DNA from: Shewanella piezotolerans WP3
GTDB lineage: Bacteria; Pseudomonadota; Gammaproteobacteria; Enterobacterales; Shewanellaceae
DNA: 64,000 bases
Direction: 5' to 3'
Assembly: GCF_000014885.1 (NCBI RefSeq)
Contig: NC_011566.1
Coordinates: 3,887,501 to 3,951,500, forward strand
The notes beneath the pieces were generated by a model, which was not told the DNA's origin, searched no databases, and saw only the letters and a list, made by a program, of their open reading frames with translations. Below, in pieces: positions 26,248 through 35,364 of this stretch; the first letter of the stretch is position 1, and the number at the start of each line of letters is the position of its first letter. A program made the position numbers and the translations under genes.

Positions 26248-27411
26248 TTAAACCTTTATGAAAATTGATCGTTTATACATCCAATAAAGCACCAACCACT
26301 GCACTAGTAATAATCCAATTACCGCCATTAAGCTCTGAGCAGGTACAGGAAACCAATTGATAACCCCACCAAATAGGCTATCAGCAGTATACTTCCAGTT
26401 AACAATACTGGTGGCAAGGTAGATAACTATGGCATTACAACCAATCACAATAAACGGAAATGCCCAGCGGCTGAGCTTCATCACATCGATAACGCCATAA
26501 AATAGCGTCAATAACAGCACACTCCAACCAGAGGTAACCAGCACAAAGCTGCTGGTCCATAACGTCTTATTAACGGGGATAATAGGTGATATTAGCCAGC
26601 CAAGAGCTAGTAGCCCTAGACCTAATAAACACATTACAGCAAGCTTATACCACTCCCCTTTTGCATGGGTCTTAACAATAAAATGACCGACAAAAACACC
26701 TAGGAGCCCGTTAACGACTGCGGGAATAGTCGATAAGATCCCTTCGGGGTCAACCGCTGCATTTTGAAAAATAACGCCTGGTAATAACATGCCATCGATG
26801 GCGGCATTAATCGATCCGGTAGCTGTAAACGCACCGGTGCTATCAAGTGTTATCAGCGGAAACATTTGCAATAAAGCATAACCAACTAGAATCGAGACAC
26901 TGGCAATGATTTGGGTTCTGAGACTAGTATGCCAAACTAGCAAGGCACAAAAGAACCAAGCAAAAGCAATACGCCCTAATACACTAGCGTAGCGAATATC
27001 TCCTAATGCCATAGGAGCACCAGTGCCCCAACCGTGGTTATAAATAACTCCAAGCAATAGCAATAACAGTAACCTTTTTACAGCGTGCTGATAGAGTGGC
27101 ATTCGCTGAACCATTGGCAGCTTATCTAGTCTTTTTGGCGATAGCCCAAGTGCAACACCTGATAAAAATATAAAAAGCGGGAAGATTAAATCGTAGAAGG
27201 TGAAACCATGCCATGCACTATGGTGCATCTGTTTATCGAGCCAATGTAAGCCGCCCCAGCCTGTTAACACAATAAGCGCGGCGAAAATGGCTTCACCACC
27301 CAAAATCCAAAACATATCAAACCCGCGTAGCGCATCGAGTGACTTAAGTCTTACTTTGTTTTTTTTGGGGCCGTGCTCTGTCTGTGATTGGGTATTTTTT
27401 ATTATTGTCAT
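26248..27411 (-). CDS. nagX: NagX, transmembrane acyltransferase-like protein (COG4299)
   Basis: 387 aa from the ATG at 27409-27411, placed 8 bp after AAAGAG; a GTG three codons earlier is less likely. A charged N-terminal tail leads into RLKSLDALRGFDMFWILGG, the signature of HGSNAT-like (heparan-alpha-glucosaminide N-acetyltransferase) membrane proteins. About ten transmembrane helices follow. NagX is a standard partner of NagP/NagK/NagA in Shewanella and Xanthomonas; its exact role is not settled. A terminator-like hairpin separates it from nagA, so it may depend on readthrough or a promoter of its own. Confidence 0.85.
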   Translation of the reverse strand: MTIIKNTQSQTEHGPKKNKVRLKSLDALRGFDMFWILGGEAIFAALIVLTGWGGLHWLDKQMHHSAWHGFTFYDLIFPLFIFLSGVALGLSPKRLDKLPMVQRMPLYQHAVKRLLLLLLLGVIYNHGWGTGAPMALGDIRYASVLGRIAFAWFFCALLVWHTSLRTQIIASVSILVGYALLQMFPLITLDSTGAFTATGSINAAIDGMLLPGVIFQNAAVDPEGILSTIPAVVNGLLGVFVGHFIVKTHAKGEWYKLAVMCLLGLGLLALGWLISPIIPVNKTLWTSSFVLVTSGWSVLLLTLFYGVIDVMKLSRWAFPFIVIGCNAIVIYLATSIVNWKYTADSLFGGVINWFPVPAQSLMAVIGLLLVQWLVLYWMYKRSIFIKV

Positions 27412-27461
27412 TAGTATCACTCTTTAAACAAATAGCTGTTATGGCTCAATTTCAATAGATA

Positions 27462-27494
27462 ACAAAAAACCTCGATAGCTTAAGCTACAGAGGT
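27462..27494 (-). terminator. Terminator-like hairpin between nagA and nagX
   Basis: ACCTC-ga-TAGCT / AGCTA-ca-GAGGT stem at 27469-27494. On minus it is followed by TTTTTTG. The internal mismatch makes it moderately stable. Confidence 0.75.
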
Positions 27495-27520
27495 TTAGGT
27501 AAAATGAATCAAATACCTTT

Positions 27521-28657
27521 TTAACATGCAGAAAAAATTAACTGCCCGCCGATATAGGTTTGCTGCACCTTATATTCATCGTTCATTAACACTAAATCAG
27601 CACGCTTCCCAATTTCTAGCGAGCCGAACTGCTTGTCTATACCTAAGAATTTAGCCGGGTATAGAGAGGCCATTCTTATCGCCTCCTCTGGCGACACCTC
27701 AAGCATAGAAACTGTATTTTTAACGGCTCCAGCCATATCAAGTACGCAGCCAGCAAGCTCACCCGTTACTGCATTAAGCCTATCACCAACACGAATGACT
27801 TCTGTGCCAAATAGCTCAAAACTCTCTTCGTCATTAAGCCCTACTGGCGGCATAGCGTCAGTGACTAACATGACTTTGCCTTGAGGCTTGGCGTTAATTG
27901 CCACTTTTGCTGCAGCTGGATGGACATGATGCCCATCAACAATAAGTCCACACCATGTATCTGCACTCTCTAGCGCTGCGCCAACCATGCCTGGGCTACG
28001 TGAGCCAAAAGCAGACATTGCATTAAAGAGATGAGTAAAACCTGTGGCACCGGCAACTAAAGCAGCCTTTACGGTATCATAGTCAGCATTAGAGTGACCC
28101 AAGCATACCTTTACGCCACTTTCCACCAGCGCCGATATCACGTCAGGTGAAACATTCTCCGGCGCAAGCGTGACGACTTTCACACCTAAGTCTTGACGGC
28201 TAAACACCTCAAGTTCGGCATCTGAAATCCGTCGTATCTGTGGCTCTGGATGAACGCCCTTTTTGGGAACTGAAAGATGAGGCCCTTCAAAATGAACGCC
28301 TAAAACACCAGAACTTTTAGAGGCTATAGCATCAGCTACCGCATCGGCAGCACGCTGCATTACACTCACATTATCGGTAATTAGTGTTGGCAAGTAAGCG
28401 GTAGTGCCAAACTTTGCATGAGCAAAACCTATAGCCTCAATACCTTGACGTGTAGGGGTTGCATTAAACAGTACTCCGCCACCGCCATTTACCTGAACAT
28501 CAATAAATCCGGGGCAAACAGTGCCACTAACTCTAGACTCACTAGCGCCCTTTACAGTATCAAACGCAATGATATGGTCGTCTTCAAAAGTGATAGGCTG
28601 ATCTGAATGAAACTGCTGCCCATCAAAAAGTCGCTCTGCTACTATTGTTTGCTTCAT
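27521..28657 (-). CDS. nagA: N-acetylglucosamine-6-phosphate deacetylase
   Basis: 378 aa. It removes the acetyl group of GlcNAc-6-phosphate. Amidohydrolase fold: GFIDVQVNGGGG (start of the barrel), the metal-ligand glutamate in HFEGPHLS, histidines in LGHSNAD and HLFNAM, and the catalytic aspartate in LVTDAMPP. It follows nagK after 51 bp, so nagK-nagA is one transcript. The next enzyme, glucosamine-6-phosphate deaminase, is not encoded beside it. Confidence 0.95.
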   Translation of the reverse strand: MKQTIVAERLFDGQQFHSDQPITFEDDHIIAFDTVKGASESRVSGTVCPGFIDVQVNGGGGVLFNATPTRQGIEAIGFAHAKFGTTAYLPTLITDNVSVMQRAADAVADAIASKSSGVLGVHFEGPHLSVPKKGVHPEPQIRRISDAELEVFSRQDLGVKVVTLAPENVSPDVISALVESGVKVCLGHSNADYDTVKAALVAGATGFTHLFNAMSAFGSRSPGMVGAALESADTWCGLIVDGHHVHPAAAKVAINAKPQGKVMLVTDAMPPVGLNDEESFELFGTEVIRVGDRLNAVTGELAGCVLDMAGAVKNTVSMLEVSPEEAIRMASLYPAKFLGIDKQFGSLEIGKRADLVLMNDEYKVQQTYIGGQLIFSAC

Positions 28658-28708
28658 TGGAAACTCACTATCAATTTTTGTCTATGCCACCATTGAAACA
28701 GCACAAAG

Positions 28709-29614
28709 CTATTTCTGTTGTAGCTTATGATGCTCTTGCTGTGCGTAGAACGCTGCGCCCCACTCTGGAGGCTGTAGCGTCGGCGCTATTTCAGCTATAA
28801 CATCGTCATCGAGCCAATTGGCCAGCGGTTCAGCAAGGCCGCCAATCATAGAAAAACGCGGTGGTTCTATTGTGAATAGTTTCCTTGCCAGCTCACTGAT
28901 ATAACCAGCCCCCTCGCGTACAATGTCTTGCGCCACGCCATCTTTTAGTTGGGCAGCTTCAAACACGTTTCTCGCTAACTTGGCATAGGTACTAGACGAT
29001 TGTCCTGCTAAATTGTCTACGATCCCCATGGCATTATTAACATTGAAATGGGCGAAAAGGCGTTCTGTGAGCATGGTTTTCTCACCAAAACCATCTAACG
29101 CTAGCAGTACCTGCTCACTGGCTTTTTGTCCAAGCCATGCCCCGCTACCTTTATCACCTAAACCAAAGCCATGACCACCAAGACAAAGCTCCTCTCCGCC
29201 AACGTGTGCATAGCCACAAGAGCCCGTGCCTGTAATGATGACCGCGCCATCTCCGCCTTCATGAGCACCGATACATGCAGTATGAAGATCAGTGGTTAGG
29301 TACATACAGGCAAACGGGTGTTGCCAATTCAATACTTGCTCATAAAGCCTAGAGACATTGACACCTGCAAGCCCAAGCCCTGCAATTAGCCGCTTGCTGT
29401 CTGAGCTTTTAAGTCCTGCATCTGCTAACGCCAACTGAGTTGACTCTTCAATAGATTGGAATGTTTGTGCTAAACCATGCAGCGGGTTGGCACGCCCGGC
29501 GACGCCAGTTCCCACAATGCTGAAATCACTTGCATATATAGTTGCGCGGCACTTACTGCCACCACCATCAATACCTATATACAAGGATGTTTCTTTCGCC
29601 TGGCCTATGCCCAT
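28709..29614 (-). CDS. nagK: N-acetylglucosamine kinase (BadF/BcrA ATPase family)
   Basis: 301 aa of the ASKHA fold. The phosphate-1 loop is IGIDGGGSKCRAT near residue 14, with GTGSCGYAHV and GDKGSGAWLG in the middle and MIGGLAEPL at the end. It phosphorylates internalised GlcNAc, as expected when uptake is by NagP and not by a PTS. It is not related to E. coli NagK (ROK family). A perfect NagR-type operator lies 91-106 bp upstream of the ATG. Confidence 0.9.
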   Translation of the reverse strand: MGIGQAKETSLYIGIDGGGSKCRATIYASDFSIVGTGVAGRANPLHGLAQTFQSIEESTQLALADAGLKSSDSKRLIAGLGLAGVNVSRLYEQVLNWQHPFACMYLTTDLHTACIGAHEGGDGAVIITGTGSCGYAHVGGEELCLGGHGFGLGDKGSGAWLGQKASEQVLLALDGFGEKTMLTERLFAHFNVNNAMGIVDNLAGQSSSTYAKLARNVFEAAQLKDGVAQDIVREGAGYISELARKLFTIEPPRFSMIGGLAEPLANWLDDDVIAEIAPTLQPPEWGAAFYAQQEHHKLQQK

Positions 29615-29704
29615 GACAAACCTCTTTATTGTTCTAATATTTAATGTTGAGCGAGTAAACTTAACTGAGAAACCTAATAAGTTAATTGTATGTTACAACA
29701 AAAA

Positions 29705-29720
29705 TGACAGCGTTGTCATT
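29705..29720. promoter_or_regulatory. NagR-type operator upstream of nagK-nagA
   Basis: ATGACAGCGTTGTCAT, palindromic except for the A/G pair near its centre. Confidence 0.88.
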
Positions 29721-29832
29721 TGTTTTTTTACATTGCTTTAAAGACCTGATTAGATGCAGTAACACTTGTTAGTTACCGCATCCAACCTAAGTAAATACTC
29801 ACATCATGACAGCACTTTGTCTGATGCTGTTG

Positions 29833-32493
29833 TTATTGCACTCGCAATGTTCGACCTTTTCGCACACCGTCAGCGGCAATAGCACGAACTTCGACATTCC
29901 CCTTAACAAGTGCGCCCGCTTTGTAAAGCTGCCATTCCTCACCATTGACGCGATACTCTATCGCCAATCCTGGATAGATAAGGTTAGCGAATAGCTTATT
30001 ATCTTTTATTACAGCGCCAACTGTCGGTACTCGGTAGCTAATGCCTGCTTTATCAAGCTTTATTAATTCCTTATAGCCTAAGGTATTAGCAATCGCCTGC
30101 CACTCTAATGCCTGTTGTGCTCGCATATCTTGAGTAAACATTCCGCTTTGTTGATTATAAATAGCCCCTTGATATTGGTAAGGCACTTCCCAACTTGGCT
30201 TATGCCATGCTCGCTCGGCTAGCATCAATACCCGCGGGAACATCAAGTACTCAGCAATCTCGTCACTGCGAACCGTTTCGCTCCAAAGCTGACCTTGAAT
30301 ACCACTAAATGCAGCCGACTTAGCAAGCGGGCCACTTACAATATTGCCATTTTTATCGCGTTTAACGGTGTCATCAGCTTCGAAAGGCAAGCCCTCAATA
30401 TCGGTCCATTGTTCAGCATTGGCAGGCAGGTTGTCGGTCATAAAGCTATGCACGTGCTTAGTGTTACTTTGTCTAATCCCCCAGTAATAGCCGTGCTCCT
30501 TTGGATCGGCTTCATAGGGAAAATCAAAGTAGAGAACTTCAGGTTGACTCAATACTGTCTGCCAACCCAAATTTGCTTGTTGATGGGCGCGCTTATGGCC
30601 TGCATGCGCAACGATATCCCAAATGTTAGACTGAACCTTTTTTGGCATGTTCTCTGGGCGAGTATGGCTCATGCCATCGCTCCAGCCTGCGGCTTCGATG
30701 CCTTTTGCTGCAAGTATAGAAGCGGTTCTTTCGATAAAATATGCCCCAAGTTCACTGCTGTCTTTAACACCTTTATCGTTATTGGCGATAAACGCTTTAC
30801 ACACAGGAGACTCAAGCCAAGCTCCTGCGGTTTCGTCAGCACCAATATGGTAAAGCGTAAGCGGTACACCAGCCGTTTTATGCAGTTGTGCTATCTCATC
30901 AATGACTTTATCGATAAAAGTAAACGTCGACTCCATACACACATTTAGGGTGTTATCGTCATAGTATTGCACCGATGAATAAACCGTTTTGTCGTTACTA
31001 TCTGATAGCAAATACTGTTCTGCTTTAGCCGTTAAGCCCTGCTCTAGCAGTTTACGGTAACGTGCTTCCATCGACTTAATGGCAGCGCGAGAATGGCCAG
31101 GCATATCCATTGATGGAATGACTTGGATTTGTCGAGCATTTGCAAACTGCAGGATCTCAATATAGTCCGCTTTGCTGTAGTAACCATTAACCTTAGTATC
31201 ACTAAATGGTCCGCTACCTAGTTGAGGTAGTAAACAGCTATCCTCAGTTAAGTCATGGCAGCGTTTACTGCCAATATCTGTAAGCTCGGGAAGCCCTTCA
31301 ATCTCTAATCGCCAACCTTCATCGTCAGCCATATGCAGATGCAACTTATTGAGCTTATAAGCAGCCATTTGATCTAATAGATCTAATATCAGCTGTTTAC
31401 TATGGAAGTTGCGAGATACATCGATATGCATTCCGCGAAAATCATAGCGTGGGGAATCTTCCACTGACATCGAGTTTACGGCTAGTGTATTTACATCAAC
31501 TAAAGATGTTAACGATGCCAACCCGTAAGAAAAACCAGCATCGTCATTAGCAGAAATGGTAATCTGTTGTGCACTAATATCCAGATGGTAACTACCTGGC
31601 ACGTCTTTTACTGATAACGGTAATAACGTAACCATGAGCCCTTTATCTGACTCTGCAACACCCAGCCTTGCTAGACGTTTAAGCGCTGCCTTTACTGACT
31701 GAGGATTAACCTTGTTATAGCTAATCTTTAACCCATCTTTCAAAGAGGCTTGCGCAGTATTACTGGTTATTTTTACCTTTGTAGGCGTCGGTATAATGCG
31801 GTTTTCAGCCAACTTAGGGTCGGTTTTAGTCGCGAGGTTATTTGCATATAAAACGCCTGATGTCGCCCACTCGACTTTATCATTTTCGGTGCGTTTGTAC
31901 TGCTTTTCAGCATCGGTAAAATCTGCAGCATAAGGGCGAAGCTCTAGGCCAGTCTCGGCATCAATTTCGACCTTGGTACTGTCTATTAATATTGGTGCAG
32001 AGCCATTAGCAACAATATAGTAATTAGGCATTGCGTCTGTTTCAGCTAACTGCCAATTGTCACCTCTAAATCGAATCGTCTTGGTCTGCCCTTTGAGTAT
32101 TCCCTTAAAGCCTGTAGAAGGTTCAATTTTATGCAGATCGCCTTTAACACGAGAAATGGTGAATTCATCACCTTCAATCGATTGCACCGGTCTCATCTGA
32201 GAGTAATAGATAGCCCAATCTTTAGTCGCTACATCCACGGGAAAAGTAAGATCTATTTCTGCCACAAAACACTTTCCTCCCGCCGAGTCTTTATCGCAAT
32301 GATTATCAGCAACATTAGTCACGACTCGGTAGTTCACAGCCAACTGCTGACCAATGATACTCAACTTATCTTGAGTTAGTGCAATGGGGGATCCGTCTTG
32401 TGCACCATTAGCCGTTATTTCAACATCCTTTTGAGAACACGCGCTGGTCGCCAGTATCAAGCCTACAGCTGCTACAATTAATCTTTTTTTCAT
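29833..32493 (-). CDS. hex: Beta-N-acetylhexosaminidase (GH20) lipoprotein
   Basis: 886 aa from the ATG at 32491-32493, 5 bp after GAGGG; an in-frame ATG 18 bp upstream lacks that spacing. Lipobox ATSAC predicts membrane anchoring. Domain order matches bacterial chitobiases: an N-terminal carbohydrate-binding-like domain (about 50-190), a GH20b domain (about 230-350), the catalytic barrel with RYDFRGMHIDVSRNFHS and the Asp-Glu pair in YHIGADETAGAW (about 552-553), and a C-terminal beta domain. It releases GlcNAc from chitooligosaccharides. It lies 43 bp after the chemoreceptor gene, so it is likely the third gene of that operon. Confidence 0.93.
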   Translation of the reverse strand: MKKRLIVAAVGLILATSACSQKDVEITANGAQDGSPIALTQDKLSIIGQQLAVNYRVVTNVADNHCDKDSAGGKCFVAEIDLTFPVDVATKDWAIYYSQMRPVQSIEGDEFTISRVKGDLHKIEPSTGFKGILKGQTKTIRFRGDNWQLAETDAMPNYYIVANGSAPILIDSTKVEIDAETGLELRPYAADFTDAEKQYKRTENDKVEWATSGVLYANNLATKTDPKLAENRIIPTPTKVKITSNTAQASLKDGLKISYNKVNPQSVKAALKRLARLGVAESDKGLMVTLLPLSVKDVPGSYHLDISAQQITISANDDAGFSYGLASLTSLVDVNTLAVNSMSVEDSPRYDFRGMHIDVSRNFHSKQLILDLLDQMAAYKLNKLHLHMADDEGWRLEIEGLPELTDIGSKRCHDLTEDSCLLPQLGSGPFSDTKVNGYYSKADYIEILQFANARQIQVIPSMDMPGHSRAAIKSMEARYRKLLEQGLTAKAEQYLLSDSNDKTVYSSVQYYDDNTLNVCMESTFTFIDKVIDEIAQLHKTAGVPLTLYHIGADETAGAWLESPVCKAFIANNDKGVKDSSELGAYFIERTASILAAKGIEAAGWSDGMSHTRPENMPKKVQSNIWDIVAHAGHKRAHQQANLGWQTVLSQPEVLYFDFPYEADPKEHGYYWGIRQSNTKHVHSFMTDNLPANAEQWTDIEGLPFEADDTVKRDKNGNIVSGPLAKSAAFSGIQGQLWSETVRSDEIAEYLMFPRVLMLAERAWHKPSWEVPYQYQGAIYNQQSGMFTQDMRAQQALEWQAIANTLGYKELIKLDKAGISYRVPTVGAVIKDNKLFANLIYPGLAIEYRVNGEEWQLYKAGALVKGNVEVRAIAADGVRKGRTLRVQ

Positions 32494-32536
32494 TACAACC
32501 CTCATTTCCATATTCTTTTTTTATAGGTGGAACGAT

Positions 32537-34009
32537 TTAACCAAGCCTCGTAATTTCTCCCCCTGGGTGAAATAAACGATCACTTGATTTTGCAAGTTTT
32601 TCACTGTCTATTGAAGCTGAACCCGACACAGCCACAAGATCATTTAAGCTCTTTGAGATCCCTGCAGTGACTTCGGTTTGCTCTTTTGCTGAACAGGCAA
32701 CATCTAAATTCATATTGCTGATATTAGATACAATTTCGGTTACGTTACCTAGCAATATTTTAATCTCTTTAGAGTGAGATAACGCCTCACTAGATAAAAG
32801 TTGGCTTGACTGCATTACTATTACAGTCTCTGTTACTCGATGCTGTACCAGCTGGATCATCTTTTGTATTTCGCCTGTGGCCTGTTGTGTTCTGCTCGCT
32901 AGAGTTCTCACTTCATCAGCAACTACCGCAAAACCTCTACCCTGCTCTCCTGCTCTAGCAGCTTCAATCGCGGCATTAAGTGCCAGTAGGTTGGTCTGCT
33001 CCGCAATGGCATTAATCACCACCACAACTTCATCAATTTTCTGAGTCTCTTGCTGTAACTGTTCAACCGATGATGCAGATATCGTTAACTCATTGGCTAG
33101 ACGGTCAGTAAGTGCTAACCCCGCATCAAACTGTGACTGGCTATGCTCGACCTCTTGGTCAGCTCTAGAAGCTTCATCAGCCGTTGACTTGGCGCTATTT
33201 GCCACCTCAAAAGCACTACCACTTAACTGAGTAATAGCGGTTACAGCGGCTTCTGCATCTAGCAGTTGTGACTGTACTCGCTGATTATTGGTATTAGAAA
33301 GTGCATCGAGTGCCGTGGCGTCGGCCAATATCTGCTCCGACGTTTCACTGACTTTAGTGATAGTGCCATGGATCTGTGCAATAAACTGATTAAAGGCTAA
33401 GCCTAATCGACCAATTTCATCTTGACTCTCTACCGGCAACTTTCGGCTTAAGTCACCATCACCAATTGCAATCTCATTCATCGCCTCGACAACATGGGCT
33501 AGAGGGGCAATCACTAATACACGTAAAATAAAGAATATAGCGACAACACTGAACACAAGAATAAGCAGCGCCATAACAATGTAAGTCGTCATGAGTTCAT
33601 TCATTGCGCTATGAATAGGTGCAGCAGAAAACTCAATTGATAATTGCCCTGTCGCTTTGCCATTGTCGGTAAACTTAATGCTGTGAGCTAATAGCTCACT
33701 TGCATCAACTGTATAGGGTTGACTGATCTCGGCCATCGTTTTACCACGATGGTCTAGGACTGAGATTGAGTAGATTTTATTGGATTTTAATGATGTCGAT
33801 AGTGCTGCACTAATCTGCTCAAAATCATAGTTAAATATCGGTTGGGCTAAGGTAACTTCAAGATTAGCTAAGGTATTTAGCTGGTAGCCTTCAAACTGCT
33901 GCTCTAGCTTAGATTTTTCAAGTAGGTATGCAGAGCTAAAAAGAATAGTTACGACAATAAACAGCGCCGAGGCTAGACCGATTAACACTCTTGTAGATAA
34001 GGAATTCAT
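32537..34009 (-). CDS. Methyl-accepting chemotaxis protein
   Basis: 490 aa. Transmembrane helix 1 (about 8-28), a short periplasmic sensor of about 110 residues, helix 2 (about 144-165), a HAMP domain (about 166-220, with GDLSRKLPVESQDEIGRLG) and the cytoplasmic signalling domain with the conserved hairpin NAIAEQTNLLALNAAIEAA. The start overlaps the stop of the upstream binding-protein gene (TCAT on plus, ATGA on minus), so the two are translationally coupled. The small sensor domain would suit indirect sensing via that binding protein. Confidence 0.92.
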   Translation of the reverse strand: MNSLSTRVLIGLASALFIVVTILFSSAYLLEKSKLEQQFEGYQLNTLANLEVTLAQPIFNYDFEQISAALSTSLKSNKIYSISVLDHRGKTMAEISQPYTVDASELLAHSIKFTDNGKATGQLSIEFSAAPIHSAMNELMTTYIVMALLILVFSVVAIFFILRVLVIAPLAHVVEAMNEIAIGDGDLSRKLPVESQDEIGRLGLAFNQFIAQIHGTITKVSETSEQILADATALDALSNTNNQRVQSQLLDAEAAVTAITQLSGSAFEVANSAKSTADEASRADQEVEHSQSQFDAGLALTDRLANELTISASSVEQLQQETQKIDEVVVVINAIAEQTNLLALNAAIEAARAGEQGRGFAVVADEVRTLASRTQQATGEIQKMIQLVQHRVTETVIVMQSSQLLSSEALSHSKEIKILLGNVTEIVSNISNMNLDVACSAKEQTEVTAGISKSLNDLVAVSGSASIDSEKLAKSSDRLFHPGGEITRLG

Positions 34010-34863
34010 TGCATGGCTCCTTCAATACTAAATAGGTCCAACCATAGCTCTGATCTCGATATCGGCGTGAGCGGGCTTAACCCTGGGGTTTTTAAACGGA
34101 TAATCGCTCTTTGTTCAAAGTTTGCTTTAGCGTAGAGTTCATCAATTTTCAGATGCTGATTAAACAACTTATCAAAACTGCCATCACTAACCATCAGCTC
34201 CAATCCCTGTAATAGATCTCTAGCTAGCTGAGGTTGCTGTGGAGAAACGAAGAAATAAGCTGGCGAGCGGTACTGCAGCAACACTCTATCATCAACCTTT
34301 AAACGAGGATCAGGGTGTTTATCGAGTTCGCCCCAAATCTCCTGTGCACCAAGGGCTAAATAGTCAAAGCGCTCACCTTCAAGCATCGGGTACAGATTTT
34401 TGTATTTATAGGTGGTAATAATGGGAAGGCCTGCTGCCTGAATAATGCCGGCATCGGGCCAATAGTGATTTTGCCCTGCTGTAAATTGCTCAAAGTCTGC
34501 TTGATTTCGAACACGATTAAAATCCGCTTGGGACTGCTTGCGAATAATAAGCAATCGATTACCAAGCAAACCTTTAAATATGGGGATCCTAATAGGCAAA
34601 ACTTGCGACTCAAGCTCAGCTGAAGTCATACTCCAAAACACATCAACATTCCCCGCTAGCGACTCTTCAACTTTACGCTTTTGGTTCATCTCAGTGGTGA
34701 TTATTTTAGACTGGTACTGACTATTGACTCGCTCAAGAGCCGTTTCCATTAATGTTAATTGCCAACTCTGAGGAATCGTAGTCACCACGTCTTTTGCAAA
34801 CGCATGACTTGCCATAAGCAATACACTTAAAAGCAGTATTAGCGTCACAGCTGTTTTGTTCAT
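34006..34863 (-). CDS. Periplasmic solute-binding protein (family 3-like), chemoreceptor partner
   Basis: 285 aa from the ATG at 34861-34863, 8 bp after GGAG; an in-frame GTG 9 bp upstream is less likely. A signal peptide spans about residues 1-23 (LILLLSVLLMASHAFA|KDV). The mature part has the type II periplasmic-binding fold pattern (LTLMETALERVNSQ, ESLAGNVDVFWSM, AYFFVSPQQPQLARDL). No ABC permease genes adjoin it; instead it is coupled to a chemoreceptor. The ligand is inferred to be GlcNAc or a chitin oligomer from the regulon only. Confidence 0.82.
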   Translation of the reverse strand: MNKTAVTLILLLSVLLMASHAFAKDVVTTIPQSWQLTLMETALERVNSQYQSKIITTEMNQKRKVEESLAGNVDVFWSMTSAELESQVLPIRIPIFKGLLGNRLLIIRKQSQADFNRVRNQADFEQFTAGQNHYWPDAGIIQAAGLPIITTYKYKNLYPMLEGERFDYLALGAQEIWGELDKHPDPRLKVDDRVLLQYRSPAYFFVSPQQPQLARDLLQGLELMVSDGSFDKLFNQHLKIDELYAKANFEQRAIIRLKTPGLSPLTPISRSELWLDLFSIEGAMQ

Positions 34864-34965
34864 ATTAGTCACTCCATTAATGGCCTAATCTTGACTACCG
34901 CAGTCAACGCTAGGTAAGAGCTATTATTTTTATTATCTAATGATTAAAACAGGCCCAGTCTCTTA

Positions 34966-35002
34966 AGAAAAAAATGGCCGAGCACTTAAAAAGCGCTCGG
35001 CC
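34966..35002 (-). terminator. Intrinsic terminator in the leader of the binding-protein operon
   Basis: GGCCGAGC / GCTCGGCC stem (34976-34983, 34995-35002). On the minus strand it is followed by A and seven T; on plus there is no T-run. It lies between the NagR-type operator at 35124 and the first gene of the operon at 34863. Confidence 0.88.
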
Positions 35003-35123
35003 TACACTAGTTTCTGGGGAGAGACTATAGGAATAACAAACATAATTTGTTTGTTAAAAAAACACGAATTAGGAGACCTCATCCTATCCATGCAGACCTT
35101 ACAAACAACTGTCACACAAGCAG

Positions 35124-35139
35124 ATGACAACGCTGTCAT
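35124..35139. promoter_or_regulatory. NagR-type operator upstream of the binding-protein/chemoreceptor/hex operon
   Basis: ATGACAACGCTGTCAT, full consensus. Confidence 0.88.
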
Positions 35140-35278
35140 AAATAAACATACACAAGAACAAACAAGATTTCTACATTTTTTTGACAATTGTTTGTCGTAA
35201 TAATGGTGATATAAAGAGCCTAGTTCTTCGATCCCCTATTCTCTATGGCTTTAAGTAAAATTTAGGTGATGGAATTTA

Positions 35279-35294
35279 ATGACAACGCTGTCTA
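35279..35294. promoter_or_regulatory. NagR-type operator upstream of the permease-SapC-halogenase operon
   Basis: ATGACAACGCTGTCTA, two mismatches at the 3' edge only; 70 bp before the next gene. Confidence 0.8.
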
Positions 35295-35364
35295 ATGTAA
35301 GTAACATCTTGGACACATCTGAATGAAATTTTAATAATAACTAGTTCCTGAGGTGTTTTTGATT

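Larger units (their letters stand above)
35003..35352. other. Divergent regulatory region with two NagR-type operators
   Basis: No credible gene. It carries two operators 155 bp apart. A second hairpin, AACAAAC / GTTTGTT, lies at about 35035-35055. An open frame on minus (35002-35187) overlaps the terminator and resembles nothing. Confidence 0.6.

Noticed and set aside
30295..30948. 217-aa open frame on plus
   Set aside because: Antisense to the GH20 hexosaminidase gene, whose frame is clearly conserved.
35002..35187. 61-aa open frame on minus in the divergent regulatory region
   Set aside because: Covers a NagR operator and reaches the terminator; more easily explained as non-coding leader.
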